Shown here piece after piece: positions 35,943 to 48,200 of a stretch of 64,000 nt of DNA. Under the pieces are notes generated by a model. It searched no databases, was not told the origin of the DNA, and saw nothing but the letters and a program-made list of their open reading frames with translations. The stretch is from Microplitis mediator. Its lineage: Eukaryota > Arthropoda > Insecta > Hymenoptera > Braconidae. Each line of letters opens with the position of its first letter. The first letter of the stretch is position 1. The translations under genes were made by a program, and so were the position numbers. The stretch is taken from NCBI RefSeq assembly GCF_029852145.1, contig NC_079970.1:1426001-1490000 (forward strand), given 5' to 3'.

Positions 35943-36281
35943 TGTGTTAAAGTTAAATTTATTATTATTGTGGTGGAGACGGTGGTAAAATATCGAGTTA
36001 CAATTTAAAGTCGGTCCAGCCGACGGTCCTGCCGACAATCTGCTAATAAGCTAAGATACTTTCATGCAGATATCATACCATCGTCACCTGTCATTAAATG
36101 TACATGCATATATGCTGTTCTATATAGTGGTGAATATATATACACATATATATTAATATTTGGTTAAAAGCATGGTTTAATTCTGATGTGATAACTAAGT
36201 AGTGGGCGATTATGGGTGCGCTCGCCACCATGACTGCTGAAACTTTTCGTGTAGTTTTTTGCAAATACCCGCCAATTTCCG
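33590..36281. other. AT-rich region 3' of dunce, probably including its 3' UTR
   Basis: No coding exon recognised. It contains TA and ATT microsatellites (34560-34590, 35300-35325, 35905-35940) and short open frames with no similarity. The part nearest 36281 is the likely dunce 3' untranslated region on the minus strand, but I cannot place its poly(A) site. Confidence 0.4.
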
Positions 36282-39200
36282 TCACATCCCAGGCTCCGTT
36301 GAGGCTTCCTCTTGATCTTCACCGCTCATGTCCCCGTCGTCGTCGATGTTCTCAATCGTCTCGTCGCCTTCTTCCAGCGTCACCTGAACGAAAAATAATT
36401 ATTATTATTGCTGCTATTCTACAGGGAACTTCATTAGTGTTTAGATTTAATTAAAAAGTTCATTTTATTCTACGGCTTCTATTCTTCAAATTAATTAAAG
36501 ACGAGCCTTTAATTTAATTAAATTTTTTTTTGAGTAAAAAATTTTAATATAAAAATAATCTTTCTATTTTATTATGCATTATTTTTATTAAGGGGGTATT
36601 CTGGTCTAGAAATAAAAAAAATCGATTTTTTTTTTTTTCATATTTTCATAGTTCAACTACTTAAGAATATGTCTACGAGAGGATTTTTCAAAATTCAAAT
36701 TATTTTCGGAGAAATAAGTATTTTGCTGAGCTGGCATCCAAACCAGTTGGGCTGCAACTAATTGAACAAAAGACATAATGGATTCTCCGACTACCTGAAT
36801 CTATATTTCTTAGTAAGCCCTTTTGTTCCTATATATATATATGTCCAATGTATGCAGCAGGAATGGCAGATTGAATAAATGTAAGTTAAAAATATAATTT
36901 TATGACTTAACCTGCAAAAATTTTACTTGAAACTTTAAACGCGTTTTTCTCAGAACTGTCTTTTTGAATCTGATACCCATGATTTCTCAGGTTCTACCGA
37001 ACCGATTTACTTGAAATTTTAAGAGAGTCTTCTTTAGGGACTTGTCTATGTCCGGAACTACGGCCATCTCCAAATTTTCATTTTTACTATTTTTAAAAAA
37101 TCGAAGAATGTCCAAAAAAGTGGTACAAAAATTTTTTTTTTCTTTAGGCAGTTGCCATTATGTAAAAAAATTTTTTTCCAACTTTTCCGTAGTTCCAGAC
37201 ATTGCGACATTATTATAGATTGATAATCTTCCTTATTTTTTTATTTCAGATTGCTAGGAGAGTTAAGATCGTGGGTGTGGTCACGCACCAAATTTTTGAG
37301 ACTCCCCACTTCATCAGCTGATAATTAACTGAATTTTGAATTTTTTTTACATTTTAATTTTTTTTTTGTATGCTTCTAATGTAAATAAATAATGTATAAA
37401 AAAATTGATACTAAAAATATTGCTTGCTTTTTTTTTACAGCACTTCAAAAATTACCTAAAATTCATGTCTCTAGACCAGAATAGCCCCTTAAATTACGTA
37501 ACCAGATTAATAATAATATAAATAAAAATTACCTGAAAGTGAATACGGTCAGAGAGCTGTTGGTCACTTCCCTGTTGGTCATCAGAGGGGGGCGAGGGAG
37601 GTATCATAGATTGGTACCAATCACGGTTCTCTTCAAGCGTGTCGAGAATATCCTGGGCGTCCGGATGAACGAGGTCAGCCCAAGTTTCCCACAGCGGATG
37701 CACAATATAGTCGATGAATCCGACTTGTGACTTTTCAATGGTAGCGTTGTGTCGGTCGCACATGGGACTGATGTCCATGTTTTGCTCGCGTTCGCGGTCT
37801 CCCTGCTGGAAGAACTCCTCCATCAGCAGGCTGACCCACCGACGGTAGAGGGGCAAGGGCTTGGTCGGGTTCGACAAGTCGGCGCAGTGGACCAGGTTCT
37901 CTAGCACCTGGATCCGGTCTGTGTAGTTGTCCAGCAGCAGGACACCAGAGCCCGCGACTTTCTTGGTCTCGACCATGGTCTTGAGGTCGGCTAGCAGGGA
38001 CATGTGCTTGGACATGTCCGTCGACAGGACCATGTCGATCACCATTTTCCTCACAGTCTGACGCTGCTTCTTCGACATGTTGACAAATATGTCGCAGCCC
38101 TCGTTCTGCAGGAGCTTGAAAGCCACTGCCAGGTGGTGGTTCTCCAACACGGACTCGTCGTTGTACATCAGCGCCAGCTCCGAGCCTATTAATTTTCAAA
38201 TAAATTATAAATACCTCCGCTAAAATATTTAATGATCTTATCAACCGAAATGTCAAGTTCTTATTAATTTATTTCGCGGTTTAAATTTTATTGAAATTTT
38301 AAACAAAGCCCTAGTCTAAAGTATTTTAAAAATAACAAAAAAAAAACTAGGTCGATTTATTGCGACTTAAATTTTTATCAAAGTTCCTTAGACTCGCAAG
38401 CAAATAAATCAGCGGGTAAAATTTAAATTTAAATCCGACTTTCATATCAATTTAAAATAATACTAATCTATGGTCTTTTTTTTTCTTTTAAATATTTGAT
38501 TTCTCATGGCAATTTATCACACACTTAAGCTGCGAAGCGCAAAGTTTTGATCCATGTAAAGCTTCGACCGGTCGAACGCAAGAAACTGTTGCGGTTTTAG
38601 TGTGACACAGTTTTTTATCGGTCTACAGCCTTATTACTTGATGTAGAGTAATTGTATAAAATAGTGGGGAGAGAGTAAGGGCTGTACTTACTGGAATTGA
38701 TGAGGAATTGATTGGTAAGACCCGGGTGATCAACGTCATGAATTGTCGCGGCAAACAAGGCGGCCATGATTTCCAGTGGTGTGAAGACGGACTGTTTGAG
38801 AACAAACACTAGGATTAATAACAGTGGTATATATTGTACATAGATGGTGACTATTTATATATATACATATACATATACATATACATATATATATATATAA
38901 TGGATATAGAAGGCCACGGATCGATTGAGACGTGTATTTGTACCTCAAGCGCGGGCGTATTGAGCAGCGTGTGCGTCGATTGTGTTACGTCGGCCGCGTG
39001 AAGGCTGTTGTGGAAGGGATTGTCCTTGACATAGTGATCCTCAAGAGTCATCATAAAGGTAACAAAAGTCTTGGGCGGTATTGCGAGTGATTTGAGCAAA
39101 TCGCGGCTCTGGAATGCCGTGTAGGCTACGCAGGTCAATGGTCTATTGTTACTCAGCTCGGCCACCCTGAATATATCGATGCCCCACTTGTCGACATCCG

Positions 39201-42200
39201 ATAATACCTGAAATCAATACCAACCGCATAATCACAGTCACACGCATCGCTAATCACAGTCATTAATACCGAGAGGAATCGCGGGTTAAATTTAATGACA
39301 CAGGTAATTTGAGATCGCTGTCGCTGCAAAAGCTCTTTACTTGGATGGAAAGATGGAAGGATGGATGGGTAGTGTAGTAGGATTGGGGATGTAATTGAGA
39401 GCTCTGAGCTGCTGGATGTCGGATTTGACGAAGGTCTGATTGAGATCATTAGGAGTTTGGATGAAGTTGATGAGAGTTTGCGGGGGAGCTGGAGGAGTCT
39501 GAATGAAGCTTGATGGTCGGGGCTTAATTGCCGGTACCTTGGTGAGTTCTTCGTCGTGGGGTGTCTCCACCCCGTGAACAGGGACTCGCTCCCCGGTGAA
39601 ACTGTTGGTGTGAGTCAGTGGACGTTTGACCCCGCTGATGTGGGACATCGCTGCTGGACCTCGCTGAGCTCGTTCTTTTTTCTTCGCTGATCTCGACTCG
39701 CCGGAAATGCCGGCTACTACTGCATCCTCAACATGCAGCGAGGGCAAATCCAATTCTTGTTGTTTGTCTGGAATATAATTTAATTTTAAATATTTAAAAA
39801 TTACCGCCATTTATTTTTTATACCCAAAGTAAAAAACTCACCAAGGAAAGTGCTGCAGATATACTCGGATATTTGATTACCAGATTTAGAAGACTCCGAA
39901 AAGTGGATGAGCTCTTTGTTCAACATTCTCTTGAACTAAAAATTTATAAAATAAGTTTAGTAAAATAAACTACTGGCGATCAACTTCACATAACAACACA
40001 ATAAAGTTTTTATCTTACACTAAACTCGATCTCTATCATATTTGATAAAAATAACCGTAAAACTATTTTGGATGTTTGCCTTACTAAAAATTCGATCAAA
40101 CACTATTTTATGCTAATACACCAGCTGTTGCACACCAACACAGCCCCACATACAGATAAATTATTAAATAAATCCACTTCCCTACATCTTAATCCCAGAA
40201 CTCCTGAGCCAATAAACTTGACAATAAAGTCCAATTTACAGCAAAGTAAAAAATATTTAAAAAAAAAAAAATATTCTACGTATTAGGGCTCGTTCCAGAC
40301 GTCATCGCGCGAATGCCCTCTTGGCCAACTGACCTACTTCTTTTACTGATAAAAAAATGAAAAACCATCTGAATACCCGGCCAAACTTTACTATCGAAAT
40401 ACTAGTGCCAAAATATATACGCATATATTTATATATCACCACTTTCAATAATTTTAAATACTTGCCGCAACTTAAATAATTACCCCCTCCCCCCTAATTT
40501 CAGAAAAAAAATAAAAGTACTCAGTAAAAAAAAATTCGTCAAAGAGTAAAAAAAGCGAGTGTTAAAAATTTAAGTGCTGAATTTTTAACACTCAGTTTAT
40601 TCGAAAGTCAAATCAACACACAGTAGATGTTAAAAATTCTCTCGATGTCGCAAAATAATTTTTTGAAAATTTTTACGTGAAACTTTTTCTACACGTATAT
40701 TAAAATAACATAGACAAGAGTAAGTTCGTTTTACAAACGACGTGTAGATTTTGAAGAATTCTTTTTTCACAGAAAAAATAATTGTGGAAAAATTACAGTT
40801 CAAAATATCAGTAGTCCCTCACTTCAAAAGTGTAAAAATTATGATACTGAAGTTAGCAGACGTCTAATAATTTTTTGATTTTTTTTTTAGACGATAAACC
40901 AGAAGAAAAAAAATATTTGAAAAAATTGCACCTGTAGTTTTTAAAATTTTCTACATGTGCATATTTTTAGTTTTTTTTTTTTCTTCAAATTTAATTGTTA
41001 AAAAAAAAATCAAAAAATTTTGAATTGTCTGCTAACTTCAGGATCATTAAAAATTACATTATTTCTGAGACGTTACAGTTTCATGACTTCTTTCAGTCCT
41101 TAATAGCAACCAGGTCTTCAAATTTCATCATAAAAACTGTAAAATTTTGTATCTATAATCGAAATCACTTTTTTACGAGAAGTTTCAATTGTTGCAGTCC
41201 AAACTATAACGAAGTTTTTTATCCATTCCCTGATTTTTCACTAAAAACTGTAACTTCCCACTGCTCTTTTCCCGCGTTACCGTGTAATAAAATTCAAATT
41301 GTAAATTTTACCTTAAGAGATGCCATATCTGAAACAGACCGATGAGTTTGAATAGTTTCCAACTGATCTAAACACCAGTCAAGTTCTTCCATTGTATCCA
41401 TGGCTATTTTCATGTAGGTTTCATCTAAAAGTTATAATTGTTCATTTATAGTCTTCCCTAGTGAATATATGACTAACAATTGTTTCCTACATGTATACAT
41501 ATATATAAAGCAAGCGATGTGATGTAAACTACATAACAATAATGATAATAACAATTCGGTATCGGGAAACTTGTAACTAATTAAGGTAACAAAACCTACC
41601 TCCGGGTACCAGGCAAACACGTGGCTGTGGTGTATTACTTCCCTGTGCCCCACTGCTTCTACGGGATCTAAAACGACAAAGTTGTCTCTTTGAGTAAACT
41701 TGTTACTTGTTACTTGTTGCCAGGTATGATAAATTATTAGTTATTAGTTTGAAGTTACGGCTATCTACTATTTTAATTTCAAAATCCGCTTTTGTCTTTG
41801 CAGATTAGGTAAACTATTATTATTATTATTGATATATCCCCATGAAAAAAATTTATAAAAAAAATATATGTTAAATACATAAAAAATATATAAATATATA
41901 TAAAATATGTATAAAAAATATATTTTAAATAGCTAACTTTTGGCCGATTTTTGTATATATTTTAAATATATTCAAAATATATCTTAGAATATATAAAAAA
42001 TACATGTATAAAAATATATTTTTTTTATATTTAAAAATATACAAAAATTATATAAAAAATATATTTTTTACATAAACTTTTTATATTTCTTTTTCTATGC
42101 TGTTAACTAACTTAATAATATATTTTTTATATAATTTTTTTATATTTTCATAATTATATTTTTTATAGATTTAAAATATATTAATAATATATTTTTTTTA

Positions 42201-45200
42201 TATTTTTAAATATAAGAAAAATATATTTTTATACATGTATTTTTTATGATCCTGAAATTAGCAGACATTTAAAAATTTTTGAATTTTTGTATTTCAATAA
42301 ATCAATTGTAAAAAAATAAAATAAAAATATGCACATGTAGAAAATTTAAAAAACTACAGGTGCAATTTTTTCAAATATTTTTTTTTTGTCTTCTATCGTC
42401 TAAAAAAAAATCCAAAAATTATTAAACATCTGCTAACTTCAGTATCATTATTTTTTATATATTTTTAATATATTTGAAATACATAAAATATATACGAAAA
42501 TCGGCCAAAAGTTAGCTATTTAAAATATATTTTTTATACATATTTTATATATATTTATATATTTTTTATGTATTTTTAATATATTTTTTTTATATTTTAA
42601 CATGTATTTTTTTTATAAATTTTTTTCATGGGGGTATTGGCTTTGGTATTAAGACTTAAGACTTACTTGTTGGTTGGTACATTTGTGAGTTGTAGGAAGT
42701 TTGTTCTAACAGTTCGTAATGCGGCAAGTACTTGGGCAAATGGCGTAACGATGAGATCTTCGCCATGACTGTAAAAAAATTATTGATTTTAATTATTATT
42801 ATTTTATTTATTTTTTTGCTTTCCAATTACGTTTATTTTGTTTTTATTTAAATAAAGTCAATAAATGTAAAACTTAATGGAATTGCTTTTAATTAGCGGA
42901 AAGTAATTGAATTAAAAAAAGATAAAAAATACTGAGCAGGGTTTCCATCAAAAGATTAAAATGAATAAAAGTCATTTGACGTTTTGATGTTGGGTTTTAT
43001 GGAAAAAAAATATGAAAGCTTTCATTTATTGAAATTGTATTTATTTGTTGTATTTTTTAAAAATAAAATTGGGTTGGGAATTTGATGTAAAAAAAAAATG
43101 GTCTGTAGATTTAGCACTATGAGCTAATTGCGTTGCATTTAATATAAATAATCATGCAACATGACTGCGATAGATCGTAGCAATAATTAATAAAGCAAAA
43201 ATCGTCACTGATCGACTATAGCGCATACTCTCTCCACAGTGTCTATGTATATAGACAATAATAATGAATAAGCAGGAGACCTTGTCAATTTGTTATTAGT
43301 GTTTAACAAGCAAACATATTTTAAAAACATAATATCCATTTATTATTATTTTATAAATTAATTTTAAATTTAAATTTAATTGCCATAAAAACTCGACAAG
43401 CCGCGATAATTTATATTGTATTTTATTTATTATTTACATTCATTATTTCATTGTAATTATTTATTTATCTATTCATTTAATTCCTCTCATTATCTATACA
43501 TTTATAAATATATACATATATACTTATACTATACATATATAATTATTCCCAATTTAAAGTTATCAATTTCAAAATTTATTATAAGTAATTAACTTTATAT
43601 CAATTGAGTTTAATTTTCAACCAGTACCATATATGTATATATAGTATATATGTATATCAGTCTACTTCCCATACTACTAAACTTTGTGGCCAAAAAATGT
43701 TTTTGTTAACAAAAAAAAAAATTAAAACTCGCCTTAGGTTTCTGTACTGGAAGATTCGTCAGATTTTTTTCTATTCAATGAAATTTTTTACTCGACTTTG
43801 GCATTTTTGGGCACAAAGTTTAGTAGTTCGGAAAGTGGACTACACATGGCAACTTACAAATCTCGTTTGGTTGGTGAAGCAAAACACTGTTGCTCCCAAA
43901 ACACAGCCCGTCGTGTCGGTTTCGACCTTAATGCAGACATGGAATGTGTACGTGGTAATCCAGCAACAGCACCCGCTAAATTACCAACCATTCCAACAAC
44001 ACGAGCAACAGTGGCATCGTCATTACTACCGCCTAATGCTGGCGAACTCATACCACCCCCGCACCTTTTCAAACTACCCGGAAAAAATATCAAGTCTTCC
44101 AAGCCCGAAACACCCGCACCCACACCATCACCTGTCCCAGCTCCCACACCTGCACTTGTGTCGGACATCGTCACTAATTGCCCATACTACTCACCCACAT
44201 ATATACACACATATATATACATTTATAAATAATTCAAACTAATCACTGTTATTAAATAACAACTCGTGGGCACGAGAAATAGGACTGCGTACTTAAATCA
44301 TTACGTCTTGTGAATAGCGAATTGGATTTAATTCAAATATATATCATCACATAATTAAATAATAAACGTCATTATCCCGCCCACTGGACATTTAGAACGG
44401 ATTTACTCTAATGAGGATCTCTGTGTCGCCATAACTCCGGTACTCAGTCGCAGTTTTTAAATAAAAATCCCCATTCTGGTTCGATATGTAAACTTATGAG
44501 GAAAAAAATACCGAGGCAACTGACGAGTATGATCACGTTGGTCGAACGAGTTGAGTTTACTTTAGGATGAGTGGTGCTGAGACTTTAGGCCATGCCCAAA
44601 AATAACCGACAACTTTGTTTATTTATATTTTCAACAAAACTTTCTTACTACGCTTCACTAACTACTTGAAGCTATTACGAGGTACGTGTCGTTTGTGTAT
44701 ATTTAGAAGTCGAGGGATATAAATCATTAACGACACGGTCACCCTAGTGCAGTCTGTGACCTAGTCTTAATAAATCTCACCGTTAAATAATTGCAATTAA
44801 CAACAACAACAACAACAACAATAATTACTCGGTAATGAATTAAATTCTCAAGAGCCAGTAGATGACTTTAAAAGACGAGCAAAATTTTTATTTAAAAAAC
44901 GCGTCATTTCCTACTTAATGAGTAGCGATGATGCAAACTCATCGTTATTCTCAATTTGCAAATTTTGATGAATCATAATTGTGGTTTCACTAAAAAGATT
45001 ATCTGCGTCTTGCAATAAAATTTTTTTTAAAAAAACTCACTTCTCACAATTTAGCATTCGACACATGCTTTTATTATAGCGCTTTATTATTCAAATTTAA
45101 ACAGGGTCGGGAGAGTGATAACACGGACAGTTTGTTGACGGAACAATAACAGGAATAGTTGAGGTAAAGTTGATAGCAATAGTAGAAATAATAACAATAG

Positions 45201-48200
45201 AGAGTAAAAAACGATCGCGAGTCACGTCGCGGGTATGAACGTCGCCATATCGACAGTTAGCGTTAACCACGATGTCCAACTGCCCGGGGTCTTCCGGTTT
45301 CGCGGGGGATTCGCGATATTATTTTACCGGTGGTGGGGGAAGTATGTAGTATGTCGTAGTCGTGATTTGCGCGGGAAACATGCGCATCGAGGGGCTTTAA
45401 TGTCACTATCTGGCGTCTCGTGCCCTTTCGTAACACCTCGGACCCTTTCGCTACTCGAGGGTTTCCCCGAGCAGCTTCATTATAAATATTTCTATAGATA
45501 TATATATATATATATATATTTTGTCCTACGTCTGTTTTTAAATTGATTGATTTCGCTCCTGTTACAGTGAGCTCCCTGTTGCTTGAAATTTTTATTACTT
45601 TGAAATTTAAAATTTCCGCGTTTTCTCAGATTACGTCACTTGCGGGGGCGGATGAGAAAAATCAGTATAAAGTTTTGTTTCAAGTGTCACGGTCATTTGG
45701 GATATCATAAATGATGAATCTAAAAATGTATGCTATCTTATGGAGAGAATGCTCTTTCTGCGAATCTGTTAATATTGATTTTCATGAATTGGCAAGGTTC
45801 CAGTTCACTTCGCATGCTCCAAGTACTCGGTTAAGAATCTGCCAGAATCGGCAACTTTTAGAGTTTGCTACACATTTTTATTATTTATTATATTTATTAT
45901 GGGTTTAGTGTTTCTCTTTCAATAAAACTGTTGATACTTGATCACTAAGTTTTTATATAAATTACTTTTAAAGTCCACGAGAGTTCAGAGACTCGGAAAT
46001 TAAATACTTGGGATATAGTTGGACTGAGATGAAATTATTTTACTTTAAATAATAAATAAACTTTATAGAATGTTAATATTATAATTATGAGTATAAACTT
46101 AGACTCTCAATGGAAGGTGGTATATATAGATGTATATCTATATAAATTTATACTAAAATTTTTTTCCGCAAATAAATTTTAAAAAATTAATTACAATTTT
46201 AAATCTCAGGGTTTTAGATGGAGTCATATATTTTTTTGATATTTAATAATTAATATGGAGGAGTAATTATGTTTTTGTGTATATATTATTGTGATTTATA
46301 AATGATAAATAATATTAATCATATATGTTTACTTGTAGGCCACATTCCGCTCGTGGCGATTGATTAATTCATATAACATATATAACTGATATGCTTGACA
46401 AGTTATTTGCATCGTGTTAAATTTTAGCCGTCCGTCAAAATTCATACCAACTATTTATAGGAGGAGGCAAAATGGACCCGATTTTTTTTAATTTTAAGAG
46501 GTCGCATTGCGAAACCGCAAATTTGAATTTAAAATTTTAACGATAAATTTTTGAATTTAGACCAGCTGTCAAATTTGATCGATCATCGATTTCGCTGAAA
46601 AATTGTTTTCAAAATTTCATTCTTAAACTTTTTTTTTTAAAATGAAAAATTTTCAAGGCCATTGAAAATTTACATAATTATTTTGAAGCGAAGATTCTTT
46701 ACGCGGGTTTGGTATAGGGACCTAATACAGAAAAAGTGAAACGTCATAGAAAAATGCAACGGAAATGAATGAGAGTGTCCGAGTCGAAATTTAGAGCCCA
46801 TTTAGAGCCTTTTAAAGTCGGACCTATTTCGGACTTGGAGGCTCTAAATAGAGTCTGTTTCTATGTTAAATTAGGTCTGATTTTGGTCCCTGAGGTGCTA
46901 CAAATTTCCGTTTTCGGCACTTGCGGGCTCAATCTAGGACCTGATAAAAATTAAAATTAGGTCCGATTTAGGGCCTGTAAGCCCTGGTTTATTGTAATAA
47001 TAATAATATTAATAATAATCATCATGAATTATTCAATTATAATGAATCCAAATTTATTACGGGACTAATATTGTCGGACTTGAAGGCTCAAAATCGGACC
47101 TCTCAGTGAATGTTAGGACCTCCGGGTTCAAAGTCGGAGCTACAGGACTACAGGGCTCTAAATCGGATCTATTTAGGGCTATAGGGACCATATAGGCTCT
47201 AAATTTCGACTCGTGAGTGAGTGTAACTCGGAGTTTCGTCCAGTTTCGTCCTCATGACACTTTCTGACCATTTTTATTAACGGTAGTCCATAACTTTGGC
47301 CCTTTTGGGAATAATTACACACGATTTTACCATTTTTTGTTAGTTTTTACGTATTCTAGCAGAAAAAACTCAAGTAAATTCCGGAGGAAGAAATTATTTT
47401 TTGGACGGACGACACTCAGTTTCGTCCACTTTCGTCCTCTTGACACTGTGTGACCATTTTTATCAACAGTAGTCCATAACTTTGGCCCTTTTGGGAATAA
47501 CTACACACGATATTACCATTTTTCGCTAGTTTTTACGCATTCTAGCAGGAAAAACTCGAATAAATTCCGGAGGGAAAAATTTTGTGTTGTGTATATTTGT
47601 ATTCATGGGTATTCAAAGTCACGTGACGTAGTGTTAATTTTTATTTTCTTATTCTTAACAATCTCTAAATAATAATTTACTATTATGGGAGGGAGGAGCA
47701 AAAGGGGGTACTTAAGGAAATACCAAGTTTTCGAGGACTCAAATACGCTAAATCTTTTTTTTTTTAATGATATTCAAAGTAAATAGAAGAAATTTTCAGT
47801 TACCGTTGAAAAAAAAAATTTTTCATTTCTGCGGGCAAAGTGGGGTACCCCCTAAAAAAGGTATAAAAAAAAAATTTCTGGATTTTGAATGAATTTGATT
47901 AAGTTGAATTTTTTTGTAAGTAATTTACACGAAGAAAAATTATATTTTACATGTTTATTGGATACAAAAGAAGAAAAAAAATTTTTAATAGTTTTTATCA
48001 TAAAACAAACGTCATTAATATTTTTCAACTGACAATCGATTTTTGAAAAAGTTTACCGAAAAAAATTCAAAGTAATGCTTAATTATACTTACAGAAGTGA
48101 TTTTGGAATGTTTAAGAACCATTTAATATATAAAATTTTTTTTTTATCAAATTTTGGGGGTACTCCGTTTTGCCTACCCTACCCCCTTTCCCCATATAGT

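Noticed and set aside
37735..38256. Second minus-strand frame over the PDE catalytic exon
   Set aside because: It is out of frame with the clear PDE4 protein read from 38185-37533.
43604..44242. Plus-strand frames of 212 and 144 codons
   Set aside because: They overlap the minus-strand exon candidate 43858-44168, which has a strong donor and matching phase. The plus frames have no splice or protein support.
45235..45546. 103-codon plus-strand frame in the CpG-rich island
   Set aside because: No similarity, and it ends in a TA microsatellite; a promoter or noncoding exon explains the composition better.
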